Shown here one piece after another: positions 26,169 through 35,274 of a DNA stretch of 59,083 nucleotides (positions within the stretch are counted from its first letter, which is position 1; each line of letters starts with the position of its first letter). Source of the DNA: Verrucomicrobiales bacterium. GTDB taxonomy: Bacteria > Verrucomicrobiota > Verrucomicrobiia > Limisphaerales > JAYPXF01. Under the pieces are notes generated by a model, which saw nothing but the letters and a program-made list of their open reading frames with translations, had not been told where the DNA came from and did not search any database. A program made the position numbers and the translations under genes. The stretch is taken from positions 1 to 59,083 of the forward strand of contig PBAL01000050.1 of assembly GCA_002715965.1 (NCBI GenBank), given 5' to 3'.

Positions 26169-27490
26169 ACCAACTCCTCGATGACCTTCCCTTCCGGCAA
26201 TGCGTACATCGGTCGTCCATCGCGCGTATAGAGCTTCGCCATCGGGTCCAGTCCAAGTGCGTGGTAGACGGTCCGCGCAAAGTCTGGCACGGAGACTGGT
26301 CGATCCGTCACTTCTCCACCAATACGATCAGTGGCGCCGATAACCGCACCCGTGTTGATGCCACCACCACCGAGCGTCAAACTGAACGCACGGCTCCAGT
26401 GATCCCGGCCCGGCGCTCGCGGATCGTTGTTCAATCTTGGCGTGCGACCGAACTCCCCCGCGGTGATGACCAGGGTATTGTCCGTCATGCCGCGCTCGTG
26501 AAGATCGTTGAGCAACGCGGCATAGGCCTGATCGTAGACAGGAACCTCGGTCTTCAATCGTGGAAAGACTTCCGGATGATGATCCCAACCATAGCGAATG
26601 TAGCCTTTGACCGTCACAAAACGCACGCCAGCTTCCACCAACCGACGGGCCAGCAACATCCCCTGCCCCACCCTATTACGGCCGTAACGATCACGCACCT
26701 TCTCCGGTTCCTGTTTGATGTCGAACGCGTTCTTGGCCGTCGGCGACGTGATCATGCTAAACGCCCGTTCCTGAAATCCATCGTAGCTGCGAAGCTGCTC
26801 CTGTTGGCGCTCGGTGGTGGATTGAAAAGCTTCCAACGCGTCCAGCAGTCCCTTGCGTTGGCCCATGCGCCCCGCCCCGACATTTGGCATAAACGCGTTG
26901 ACCTTGAACGACGCAGCGTTCGGATTCGGCTCAACCACGAACGGATCGAACACCCGTCCGAGATACCCTGCCCTTCCCGGTTCCCCATACTCAGGGCTGT
27001 TTAATGAACCGACCTGCACGAACGGAGGAGTCGATCGCGGTGCTTGTTCCTGCTGTCGGCTGATCATCGCCCCGAAGCCCGGTGGTACGAGCGTGCGCGA
27101 ATACGGATTCCCGCTCATCAAATGGAAATCTCCTTTGCCATGCGTTGCCGTATACGAATGCATGGAACGAATGATCGAAAACTTGTCCGCACACTTCGCC
27201 ATGTTCGGCATGAGTTCACCGATCTGCGTGCCCCGAACATTCGTCGAAATCGGACTGAAGATCCCGCGAATCTCCGACGGCGCGTCGGGTTTGAGATCAT
27301 ACATGTCGATGTGACTGGGACCGCCCAGCATCCACAGAAGGATGCAATTCACCTCACGTTTAGGATTTGCGGCCGCCTTCGCTCGCAAGATATCAGGAAG
27401 ACTCAGACCCAACGCAGTCAATCCCCCCACACGCAAAGCCTCCCGCCGGGAGACGGAATGCCAGGCTGAGTGAATGTCGCGTTCCATCAT
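26165..27490 (-). CDS. DUF1501 protein with Tat signal, unpaired
   Basis: The start is placed at the ATG at 27490 (MMERDIHSAW), about 15 residues before the twin-arginine motif SRREALRVGG; the frame is open to 27607 but would then begin 12 bp from the divergent DUF2167 gene. About 440 residues. DUF1501 marks are NCILLWMLGGPSHIDMYDLKP, GWDHHPEVF, LVITAGEFGRTPRLN and GRDHWSRAFSLTLGGGG. Unlike the copy at 14287, no DUF1549/DUF1553 gene is next to it. Its partner must be elsewhere, or it works alone. Confidence 0.88.
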   Translation of the reverse strand: MMERDIHSAWHSVSRREALRVGGLTALGLSLPDILRAKAAANPKREVNCILLWMLGGPSHIDMYDLKPDAPSEIRGIFSPISTNVRGTQIGELMPNMAKCADKFSIIRSMHSYTATHGKGDFHLMSGNPYSRTLVPPGFGAMISRQQEQAPRSTPPFVQVGSLNSPEYGEPGRAGYLGRVFDPFVVEPNPNAASFKVNAFMPNVGAGRMGQRKGLLDALEAFQSTTERQQEQLRSYDGFQERAFSMITSPTAKNAFDIKQEPEKVRDRYGRNRVGQGMLLARRLVEAGVRFVTVKGYIRYGWDHHPEVFPRLKTEVPVYDQAYAALLNDLHERGMTDNTLVITAGEFGRTPRLNNDPRAPGRDHWSRAFSLTLGGGGINTGAVIGATDRIGGEVTDRPVSVPDFARTVYHALGLDPMAKLYTRDGRPMYALPEGKVIEELV

Positions 27491-27619
27491 CTGCGCCAGC
27501 ATACCCGATGATTCCGGCATGCCAAGTCCATCACGCTCAACCGCCAACCCTTGACTCCCTTTCACCATTCTGACTAACTCGCCGCGGATAAGGGCGGTCC
27601 GATCCATTCCACAAAAACA

Positions 27620-28558
27620 ATGAAGAATTTGATCATCATATTGGGGCTCGTTTTTGCGCTGAGCCTGAACATTAGTGCAGCCGAAGGCGAACCCGTGAAG
27701 GAGCCTGCAGATGCTGTAAATTCCACCGAAGAGAACAGCCAGAAAGAACGACTCGCCAAGTTTCTCGCCAATTACAAATGGACCAAGGGACCTGCAACCG
27801 GTGCGCTAGGCGATGTCGCGGAAGTAGATGTTCCGGAAGGCTTCATGCTCTGCGATGGCAACGACACCCGAAGCATCCTTCAGGCCTTCGGGAACATCGT
27901 CGGCACCCGCGAATTGGGACTGATGGCGCCGGAAAACTTCGATTGGTTTGTCGTGTTTGAGTTCGACCGCGTCGGCTATGTGAAAGACGACGAGAAAGAC
28001 AGTCTCGATGCCGACGGAATGTTGTCTTCCATCAAGCGCGGCACTGAAGCTGGAAACAAAATGCGCGCCCAGCAAGGCATCCCTCCCATGACCATCGTCG
28101 GTTGGGAGATCCCTCCGCACTACAATGACCAGACAAAGCTTCTCGAATGGTCCATTCGTGCCCAGTCCGAGGGCGAATCCGTTTTGAACCACAACACCCG
28201 CATCCTCGGTCGCAAAGGCGTGATGGAAGTCGCGCTGGTCATCGACCCCACGATCGTCAAGGAAACGCTGCCGGTATTTTATAAGTTGCTCGGCGGCTAC
28301 AGCTTCAAGGAAGGACAGAAATACGCGCAGTTCCAAGACGGCGACAAAGTCGCAAAATACGGCCTGGCCGCGCTCGTCGTAGGTGGCGCTGCCGTGGGAG
28401 CCGCGAAACTGGGCCTCTTCGCCTGGCTCGCCATGATGTTCAAGAAGCTCTGGAAAGTGATCATCATCGCCATCGTCGCCGTCGGTGCGGGGATCAAGAA
28501 CCTCTTCGGCAAAGTTGTGACCAAGGTGGACGAACCCGGCCCTGAAGATCGGAACTGA
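27620..28558 (+). CDS. DUF2167 family membrane protein
   Basis: This 312-residue protein has a signal peptide (MKNLIIILGLVFALSLNISAAE) and the DUF2167 pattern: GDVAEVDVPEGFMLCDG, NFDWFVVFEFDRVGYVKDDEK, GWEIPPHYNDQTKLLEWSI and NHNTRILGRKGVMEVALV. At the C-terminus two hydrophobic segments (about 225-270, including LFAWLAMMFKKLWKVIIIAIVAVGAGI) anchor it in the membrane, leaving most of the protein outside the cytoplasm. Length and layout fit the family. No function is established. Confidence 0.9.
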   Translation: MKNLIIILGLVFALSLNISAAEGEPVKEPADAVNSTEENSQKERLAKFLANYKWTKGPATGALGDVAEVDVPEGFMLCDGNDTRSILQAFGNIVGTRELGLMAPENFDWFVVFEFDRVGYVKDDEKDSLDADGMLSSIKRGTEAGNKMRAQQGIPPMTIVGWEIPPHYNDQTKLLEWSIRAQSEGESVLNHNTRILGRKGVMEVALVIDPTIVKETLPVFYKLLGGYSFKEGQKYAQFQDGDKVAKYGLAALVVGGAAVGAAKLGLFAWLAMMFKKLWKVIIIAIVAVGAGIKNLFGKVVTKVDEPGPEDRN

Positions 28559-28621
28559 GACGAGTCTCAATCGTTGTCGCAACTCCTTGTCTTAATCGCC
28601 GCATTCTCCGGAGAAGCAATT

Positions 28622-29166
28622 CAGTCTGCTCAACATTTCAGAATCTCCAGCGCATTGTCGTAATCCCACGCAATCATCACCTACGCCAACTGGTCCACGT
28701 GGTTGATTAGATCCTGATACTTCACCCGCTCGAGCAGATTCAGGGAAATGCGCAAAGCCCTCATCCCAAGCCCGACGAGTCACGCCAAACTTCGTGCCGG
28801 ATGCCTCACAATACTTGCTGATTGCCTTCAACACCTTGCATAAGGCGATCGACGAACATCGCTCGGTGATACCACGGCGATGAACGCGTGCTCAGGATAA
28901 CGTGAACGCAGATCGATGGGTCCATCGATTGACAGACTGATCGCAACATTATTGAAAACATGCGGCTGGAATTTACTGAGATACTTTGTACCACGCATTC
29001 TGACCTCCCCTTGTGCCGTGAACAACAGGACTATTCTCCGATGTCCGACAGTCTCATTCCAGATTCGTCCCTCCAAGCAACGGATCGCCTCAACAATCGC
29101 AACGGCGCCTGAGCGATCGTCCAGAAGGTCGCAAACCATGCCTTGCCTGTTGCGGCCAACCCACCA
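28622..29166 (-). pseudogene. Decayed gene of unknown family, several frameshifts
   Basis: On the minus strand coherent protein-like text jumps between frames: GRIWNETVGHRRIVLLFTAQ and FNNVAISLSIDGPIDL, then WYHRAMFVDRLMQ, then LKAISKYCEASGTKFGVT, then LNLLERVKYQDLINHVDQLA-stop-VMIAWDYDNALEIL. No single frame spans it, and at least two shifts plus one stop are needed. The original family is not recognised. Together with the IS4-like fragment upstream it fills the 880-bp gap between the DUF2167 and sulfatase genes. 29278-29437 and 28559-28621 show nothing else. Confidence 0.45.
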
Positions 29167-29277
29167 CACGCCGCAATCGCGGGCCAGTTTGGGGACCAGA
29201 TGAGCAGGAATGAGATCGCACAACTGACGCAGGATGGTGAACCTGGAACGGGTTGGCTGAGCTTTTGTTTTTTTCAC
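29167..29277 (-). mobile_element. N-terminal remnant of an IS4-type transposase
   Basis: The minus-strand frame from 29277 reads KAQPTRSRFTILRQLCDLIP then AHLVPKLARDCGV. This resembles the N-terminal domain of IS4-family transposases (RF-x-LRQ-x-C-x-LIP ... LVPKLAR-x-x-GV). The expected next part does not follow; sequence changes at about 29166 to unrelated decayed coding text. No DDE domain and no inverted repeats are visible, so only the 5' end of the element survives. Confidence 0.55.
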
Positions 29278-29437
29278 AACCTGCTGAGTGGCAGGTTTTC
29301 AGCAAACTCACCATCCCAACTTTCATTTCCTCTGGGATGCTTGTGAAATCATAAGAAGCAATGAATCGGGGACACCTCTGTGCGCATCAAGAACCAAAAC
29401 AATCGATTTCAACAATCGCGCATTCAGGCGATTCCTC

Positions 29438-30847
29438 TCATGGGTCAATCGGTGGTAATTCAGTCAACGCACTAATCAGTTTCGCGTGAGCCTTCGCGGC
29501 TGGCTTGGATAATCTAGTTAGATCGAGCGGTTTCTTTTCATCCGGATCGTTCACCGTGTCATACAGATGACCGGTCTTCACAGTGAGCTCCTTGGTCTTC
29601 TTGTTCGTTCGCTCGTAGAATCCGTAAAGCTTGTATCGATGATCACGAACGAAACGTGCCTTGGACCAACCGAAGCCGTCTTGCCGCGGTTCGCGGTAAT
29701 CAACCGCCACGTGGGAGCGTGATTGGCCTTTCCCCAGCAAGGGTGGCAGGAATGATCGTCCGTCGATGATCCATTTCCCGCCTGGAGCACCCGGCAGCGA
29801 TACTCCCGTCGCCTCGGCGATTGTCGGCAGGAAATCGCTCATATCAACCAACTCCCGACTCACCTGACCACCCTTGATGCGGCCCAGCCAGCTCACCACC
29901 AAAGGCACGTGCGTTCCCGAATCCCGATGCAGGCCCTTGCCCGCCATGATCGTTCGTCCATCTCGCATCTTCGTTCGAATTCCACCCGGGGTTCCATTGT
30001 CACCGGTGAAGATGATCAATGTGTTCTCACGAATTCCCAGATGGTCAATGTGCTTCACCAGACGCCCGATAATCTTGTCCATGTATTCCACCATGTCCTT
30101 GAAGTATTTGTTGTCATTCTCGTGACGATTCCCGTTCGCCCAGATCTCGCTGTCAGGCGTGGGTTTGAACGGACCATGGGTTAGAACCATCGGGTAGTAG
30201 GCAAAGAACGGCTTCTCGTCCCGGATACTGTTCGACATGAAATCCATCAGGTACTGCTCGCACACATCCGGTCCGTACTTCCCATTGTGCTCATTCAATG
30301 ACGGCTTGCCCGTCTTGCGATCCATGTGAAACAGGCTCGCGTCGGCGTATCGTGTCCTCGTCGTCTTGGCATCGCCAATCTGGATGTTCCACAGGCAGTA
30401 TTCATCGAATCCCGCTTCCTCCGGCGACTGCCCGGATCCAGCCCCATCCAACTGCCACTTCCCCGCTACCGCAGTTCGATACCCCGCAGCCTTCATCATG
30501 TTCCCGAAGGTGTATTCCCCCTTCCGCAACTCCCCGAACTTCGTGTAATTCCGAAAATAGTATCTGCCGGTCATAATTTGCACCCGTGTCGGCGTGCACA
30601 GGGGTTGGGAGTAGCAGTAGTCGAATCTCGCTCCGGTGCTGGCCAGCTGATCCAATTGAGGTGTTTGGTAAGACGCGCTGCCGTAGCAACTCAACCCCTC
30701 CAAACCCAGGTCGTCAGCCATGATCAGGAGCACGTTGGGCCGTGCCCACACCAAGGGATTACCAAGGAGGAAGACGAGGCCGAAGAGAAACAGAATCGAT
30801 TGTCGAATCACGCAGGGAACTAAAGACAAACTCCCCTTGCGATACAA
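29438..30847 (-). CDS. Secreted sulfatase (formylglycine type)
   Basis: This encodes up to 469 residues with a Sec signal (about 14-35). The first codon is a TTG at 30847; a GTG at 30811 (reading MIRQSILFLF) would give a more standard signal peptide. The sulfatase core has PNVLLIMADDLG (metal Asp45, Asp46) and the modification site PLCTPTRVQIMTG, where Cys84 would be converted to formylglycine by a separate enzyme. FTGDNGTPGG supplies the second metal site. The Thr in CTPTR is within the known signature. It sits 32 bp downstream of the DUF5010-like gene on the same strand, suggesting joint degradation of a sulfated glycan. Confidence 0.93.
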   Translation of the reverse strand: MYRKGSLSLVPCVIRQSILFLFGLVFLLGNPLVWARPNVLLIMADDLGLEGLSCYGSASYQTPQLDQLASTGARFDYCYSQPLCTPTRVQIMTGRYYFRNYTKFGELRKGEYTFGNMMKAAGYRTAVAGKWQLDGAGSGQSPEEAGFDEYCLWNIQIGDAKTTRTRYADASLFHMDRKTGKPSLNEHNGKYGPDVCEQYLMDFMSNSIRDEKPFFAYYPMVLTHGPFKPTPDSEIWANGNRHENDNKYFKDMVEYMDKIIGRLVKHIDHLGIRENTLIIFTGDNGTPGGIRTKMRDGRTIMAGKGLHRDSGTHVPLVVSWLGRIKGGQVSRELVDMSDFLPTIAEATGVSLPGAPGGKWIIDGRSFLPPLLGKGQSRSHVAVDYREPRQDGFGWSKARFVRDHRYKLYGFYERTNKKTKELTVKTGHLYDTVNDPDEKKPLDLTRLSKPAAKAHAKLISALTELPPIDP

Positions 30848-30879
30848 CGGTCGATTCCGCGTGCGTCAGAAACCGACCA

Positions 30880-32412
30880 CTACTGGCCATCCTCAACCAG
30901 AATCTCGAGCCGACGGATCTCCACAGCTCCTCCGTTCAGTACCAAGCGCAAATCGCTGCCACCGTTCTGCCGGTTGCCGAAGAACGCTCCGTTCAGCTGA
31001 AATTCATGGGTCAGCGCGGGACGGTCACCGCCGGACGGAGGGACACGCTTATACGAGCCAGCCATTATTGACTGAGGATCGTGCGAATCGTAGTCGATCG
31101 TTACCCGAGCCGGTTTTGCCAACTCCAGCCGCACCTTCATCCTACTCTCCTGAGGCGACTCGAAACGCCAATGATCACTCACTTGGAAATAGACATATCG
31201 ATCCCAACCCTTCTTCCGCGGAGGACTGACCAATCGATCGGCCAGCAATCGGACCTTGCCATCCGGTTCTTGGATTTCACGCAATCCCACGCGCTGCCCG
31301 GTGCGATAGTCTGCGTAAATGCGCGTCGTGTTCGCGGAGTCCTCCCCCCATGACAGATCCTTGAACGATCGTGGATTCGGGAAACGCAAATGAATTGGTT
31401 CGCCAATCGGCCCACCGTTCCGCATGCGAGTGATCCATTCGGCAGTCAGTTCCACATACTTTAATCCCAATTCCTGTGACTGGCAGATCTCCGTTCCTTC
31501 GTGCATTTCGTTCCAGGTCTCGATGAGCACCAGTTCCGGTTGGTGCACGATGGCTTTCTGCCACGAGTAACGATAGTAGTTCCCATCCTCCCTTTCCCGA
31601 AACGGCGTCGTGCGGCCCGGCACCGGCGAATCATTGTAGCCGGCCCCAATCTGAGCGACACCCTGATGCAGTTTTGGACCAACGAGCGCCGCTCCCCATT
31701 CTGTCGTGCGATCCTGCCCTATCTCCCCCCAACTACTGTCCGCCACGAGAAACAACCCTTCACCCGGGAACTGATTCTCAAACATCTTCTTTGCCCACGC
31801 TGTGAGTCCCTTGTCCCACTTCTCAGCGAATGCACTGGAATACAAAACCACCAACGCACGCCCATCCATTCTCGCCCAGAGCTTGCGGGGAATTCGCTCG
31901 AAGTAGTCCACGATTGTCTTCGCAAACAACTGTCTCCCAGCATCTGTCGTCAAATCCGCCTTTGCGCCCGCCGGTATCGCGCCGCGAACATCGTTCAACA
32001 AAGTCGAAGTATCATAAAACAACCCCAACTTCGGCGAACGTTCACCCAACCGCTCCGCGGCCCTGACCATCGGCCCCAAACCCGCGACCGAAAAACTGAT
32101 CCCCGGCTTCCCGTAAGCACCCGGCGCGCCCCAGTACACCGGCAACGCGACATCAATCCCAGCCGCCTTCATCATCCACAATTCCCCCGCATGCCAGTCT
32201 TCACTGAGATAACTGACCTTCTCCGGGGTTACGAAGTGATGATAGTGCCCCTCCAGCTTCAGTTGATCCTTCGGTCGAAAATGCTCATTCGGCCAGAGAT
32301 ACCAGTAGAAGTAATGAGTGGCCACGGTGATATCTGCAGCGGCTACTGATAGCGCCGCAAGGCACATCCAAATTACCAGACACTTCTTCAAGTTCAGACA
32401 CATAGTATTCAC
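30880..32412 (-). CDS. Secreted DUF5010-like putative glycoside hydrolase
   Basis: This 510-residue protein has a signal peptide (MCLNLKKCLVIWMCLAALSVAAA; start GTG 32412 or ATG 32403). The N-terminal domain resembles DUF5010, a TIM-barrel type related to GH99/GH71-like enzymes: ATHYFYWYLWPNEHF, MMKAAGIDVALPVYWGAPGA, KLGLFYDTS and LVLIETWNEMHEGT, whose acidic residues could be catalytic. A beta-rich C-terminal region (about 400-510, RVTIDYDSHDP, RRLEILVEDGQ) may bind carbohydrate. It lies 32 bp before the sulfatase gene. The substrate is inferred only from this pairing. Family assignment is moderate. Confidence 0.65.
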   Translation of the reverse strand: MNTMCLNLKKCLVIWMCLAALSVAAADITVATHYFYWYLWPNEHFRPKDQLKLEGHYHHFVTPEKVSYLSEDWHAGELWMMKAAGIDVALPVYWGAPGAYGKPGISFSVAGLGPMVRAAERLGERSPKLGLFYDTSTLLNDVRGAIPAGAKADLTTDAGRQLFAKTIVDYFERIPRKLWARMDGRALVVLYSSAFAEKWDKGLTAWAKKMFENQFPGEGLFLVADSSWGEIGQDRTTEWGAALVGPKLHQGVAQIGAGYNDSPVPGRTTPFREREDGNYYRYSWQKAIVHQPELVLIETWNEMHEGTEICQSQELGLKYVELTAEWITRMRNGGPIGEPIHLRFPNPRSFKDLSWGEDSANTTRIYADYRTGQRVGLREIQEPDGKVRLLADRLVSPPRKKGWDRYVYFQVSDHWRFESPQESRMKVRLELAKPARVTIDYDSHDPQSIMAGSYKRVPPSGGDRPALTHEFQLNGAFFGNRQNGGSDLRLVLNGGAVEIRRLEILVEDGQ

Positions 32413-32442
32413 GGAGATACTGAACGACGTGACATGTCGAGT

Positions 32443-32660
32443 TTATGCGACCTTGTGCCGCCCCTTCGATTTGCAGATTCGGACGGAGACCACTTTGTAT
32501 TCGGGGTAAAGCGCCTCGGAAGCATGAACGTCGCTGTGATGTTGTTGATTATGATTTCAGGGAAGTGGAAGGTGGTGCTGAAGACGCCGGGTTTGATTTC
32601 TTCCGTGAGGACGACTTTGACAATGATGTGCTTCTCGGCGCCGGCCTTTTTCATCGACAA
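32443..32660 (-). pseudogene. C-terminal remnant of a second formate-dehydrogenase-like molybdoenzyme
   Basis: From 32660 the minus strand reads KVVLTEEIKPGVFSTTFHFP and then EIIINNIT. After a one-base deletion the next frame gives SDVHASEALYPEYKVVSVRI ending in KSKGRHKVA-stop at 32443. This is the characteristic tail of FDH/nitrate-reductase-type catalytic subunits (FHFPE...NN-x-T...PEYK-x-x-x-VR). An in-frame TGA cuts it off upstream. The neighbouring 757-residue YdeP-like enzyme is complete without it, so this is the relic of another gene, also broken by frameshift. Confidence 0.7.
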
Positions 32661-32689
32661 TTCTCTCCCTACTCATCCTGAATCGAATT

Positions 32690-34963
32690 CTACCCTTTGC
32701 AAATCGTTACGCTGGCGTTGTAGTCGGGAACTCCTCCGCCTGTATCAACGATTCCTCGGGGAATGAGGATATTGCCTTCGGGCCAGTGGACCTGGAGATT
32801 GCCTGGTGCGATGGGGGCGTAGAAGGCAATGCCGGGGTATTCGCCTTCGTTGTTGGTGAGTTTGATCGGGGCGCGGTCGAGAATACCTAAGGATTGGGCG
32901 TCTTCCTTGTTGATGAGGATGGCTTCGCGCGGGGCGCCGTTCATGGGATCGACGTCGGCATAGATCAGTGAATTGAACTGTTTGCCGCGTCGCGTGGAGA
33001 CGGTGAATTTTGGAGAAGTAGATTCCTGAGGCTCGTTTTCCGTCGGGGCAACTGCAGCAACGGGGAGCGGGATGGCTTTGAAATGGGCTTTTCCATCGGC
33101 GGTCATGAATTTCCAATCGGCGCAAAGATGCGGCCCGCCGTATTGGATGGCATCGCCAGTTTCTTTCAGGTTTTGAATCCCGTCATACATCGGAACGGCG
33201 CGGGCGATTTCTTCTCGAATGGCATCACCAGTTTCGCATCCGAGGAGCTTGGCGCGCTCAGGATCCACGGCGTGGGCGAGTTCGAGGAGAATCTTCCATT
33301 CCGCCTTGGCTTCACCGACCTGCCGGGGAATTTCCGGGCTGAATGCAACGCGTCGTTCGGTGGTGGTCTCAATTCCTCCCCCATCCTGCTCGTAGCGGGT
33401 CTTCGCGGGGAGCAGGATGACTTCTTCCCCAGGTTCAATGAACATCTGGTCGGTGAGCACGATGTCCTGATGGACCCTGAGTGGCGCACCGGAGAGCGAT
33501 TTGCAGACGTAATCGGGGTCGGGAAGATTGCGCAGAAAGTTTCCACCCAGACAGTAGAAGACGTCGAGCTCTCCGTTGGCGGATGCGTCGATCATCCGGG
33601 TCGTGGTGATCCCCGGCGAATCAGGCACTTTGAATCCGTATAGATCTGAAAGCTCGGCCGCGTTCTTCGGATTGACGGGTTTGGCTCCTGGAAAAGCGGT
33701 CGAGTAGGCGCCCATTTCAGCTCCACCCTGAACGGAGGAATGTCCGCGAATGGGCATGAGTCCGCACTTGTCTTTTCCAATCCATCCTTGGGTCAGGCCC
33801 AGATTCATGACCATCGAAACCGCATCAGCACCATAGAAGTGCTGAGTGATGCCCATGCTCCACACGAGAACGGCGTTCTTGGCCTGATGAATGAGTTCGG
33901 CGAACTCCAGCATGGATTTTTGCGGCAACCCGGCGTGTTCCTCCAGGGTATCCCAGTCGAGATCCAGGACATGTTCCTTCATCAACTCGAATTCTTCGGA
34001 GTGATTGTCGATGAAGTCGTTATTCAGCCAGTTGTTTTCAATCAGGATACGGATGACTCCGGAAATGAAGGCAATATCACCACCCTGCGTAACTGGAAAC
34101 CAGTAGTCGGAAATGTCCGTTCCGAAGAGGGAACTGCCAATGTTTGACGGAACCCAATAGCGAACCATGCCCGGTTCGAGATAGGGGTTCACCATCACGA
34201 TCTTGGTGCCCAGCTTCTTGGCCTCGTGAATGTACTTCGTGGTGACCGGCTGATCATTGGCGGGATTGGATCCAAAAAAGATCACGAGGTCCGTGCCATA
34301 CCAGTCCTTGTAACTGCAGGTCGTTGCGGCGTGCCCAATCGCGTGTTTCATCGCAGCCGTGCTCGGCGAGTGGCAAATACGGGCCGCGTTGTCGACGTTG
34401 TTGGTGCCCAGGAAGCGGGCAACTTTCTGGGAAATGTAATAAATCTCATTCGTAACCCCACGGGCGGTGACGAAGAATGCCAAGCGATCGGGAGTTGTGG
34501 CTCGAATCCGATCGGCAATGCACTGGTAGGCCTCTTCCCAGGTGATTCGAGTGAATCCCTTTTCGCCTTTCTTGCGCAGGTAAGGGAACGGGAGCCGGCC
34601 AAGATCGCGGAGTTGTCGGTTGTCGAGCTTCTTCAGTTCTTCGACGTCATCGAGCGATCCTTCCTCGAACGCCGGCATGGTGTTGAGCCGCATGAGATTC
34701 AGGCGCGTCATGCAAAGGTGAATGCCGGTGGGATCTCCTTTGAATGCCGGTTTGATCGTCCAGTCATGGAGACCGGCGACCCCAAGAGCGCAGCCGTCAC
34801 ATACTCCCCGGGAAAGCACCTTCCAGGCGTAGGAGAGATTGTCACGGTTCTCCCAAACGATCTTCGCCATGTCGCGAAAGTGCTTTGGCTTGGTGAGTCC
34901 AAAGCCGTACGGCGTCAAACGCTTCAAGTGATCAGCAATCGTCTTTTCAAGGCGATGGGACAT
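32690..34963 (-). CDS. FdhF/YdeP-family molybdopterin oxidoreductase
   Basis: This 757-residue protein has the length of E. coli YdeP (759). Near the N-terminus Cys55 and Cys58 in GVCDGCALG, with a later Cys, would bind the 4Fe-4S cluster. AARICHSPST (near 195) carries the likely Mo-ligand Cys. GSNPANDQP, LVWSMGITQHFYG, MPIRGHSSVQGG and the C-terminal APGNLQVHWPEGNILIPRG are the bis-MGD-binding hallmarks. No Tat signal is seen, so it is cytoplasmic. YdeP-type enzymes have no proven substrate, though a link to formate or acid resistance is reported in E. coli. fdhD and electron-transfer subunits are absent nearby. Confidence 0.9.
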   Translation of the reverse strand: MSHRLEKTIADHLKRLTPYGFGLTKPKHFRDMAKIVWENRDNLSYAWKVLSRGVCDGCALGVAGLHDWTIKPAFKGDPTGIHLCMTRLNLMRLNTMPAFEEGSLDDVEELKKLDNRQLRDLGRLPFPYLRKKGEKGFTRITWEEAYQCIADRIRATTPDRLAFFVTARGVTNEIYYISQKVARFLGTNNVDNAARICHSPSTAAMKHAIGHAATTCSYKDWYGTDLVIFFGSNPANDQPVTTKYIHEAKKLGTKIVMVNPYLEPGMVRYWVPSNIGSSLFGTDISDYWFPVTQGGDIAFISGVIRILIENNWLNNDFIDNHSEEFELMKEHVLDLDWDTLEEHAGLPQKSMLEFAELIHQAKNAVLVWSMGITQHFYGADAVSMVMNLGLTQGWIGKDKCGLMPIRGHSSVQGGAEMGAYSTAFPGAKPVNPKNAAELSDLYGFKVPDSPGITTTRMIDASANGELDVFYCLGGNFLRNLPDPDYVCKSLSGAPLRVHQDIVLTDQMFIEPGEEVILLPAKTRYEQDGGGIETTTERRVAFSPEIPRQVGEAKAEWKILLELAHAVDPERAKLLGCETGDAIREEIARAVPMYDGIQNLKETGDAIQYGGPHLCADWKFMTADGKAHFKAIPLPVAAVAPTENEPQESTSPKFTVSTRRGKQFNSLIYADVDPMNGAPREAILINKEDAQSLGILDRAPIKLTNNEGEYPGIAFYAPIAPGNLQVHWPEGNILIPRGIVDTGGGVPDYNASVTICKG

Positions 34964-35274
34964 GGGATACCCGCAGGAGGCGACGGACGAGGCCAGGGCA
35001 GATCAGCGGCCGGATGGCAAGGTCGGACAATCCATTTCATCGCTGCGCCTGACAAAGTCGGACCGGCGCTTGTGGCTGGAGAAATCGCTCAAGTTTCTGG
35101 GCATAAACGAGTTGCCGATTATGCGCACTCAGCGAGAACGCGCCAGTCTTAAGAAAGTCCCCGGTCAGGCAAATGCAAAATCTGATCCCATCTTCCACTA
35201 CAAACCGCTGGGGAATTCACTTAGTGGAGAGTGATTGAGCCCGTCTGAAAACTCTGCTTGTATCAGCCCGTCCG
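34964..35274. other. Gap between YdeP-like gene and the 35-42 kb cluster
   Basis: This 311-bp space separates divergent transcripts and should hold the promoter of the plus-strand cluster. A plus-strand frame 34962-35234 (90 codons, MGYPQEATDE...) runs through it but has no ribosome site, no recognisable motif and overlaps the YdeP start, so I do not call it a gene. No strong hairpin or clear -35/-10 pair could be picked out. Confidence 0.3.

Noticed and set aside
34226..35152. 308-codon plus-strand frame at the 5' end of the YdeP-like gene
   Set aside because: It is the complement of a conserved molybdoenzyme and has no recognisable motif.
34962..35234. 90-codon plus-strand frame in the gap before the pentose-lipid cluster
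   Set aside because: It has no ribosome site, overlaps the divergent start of the YdeP-like gene and has no motif.
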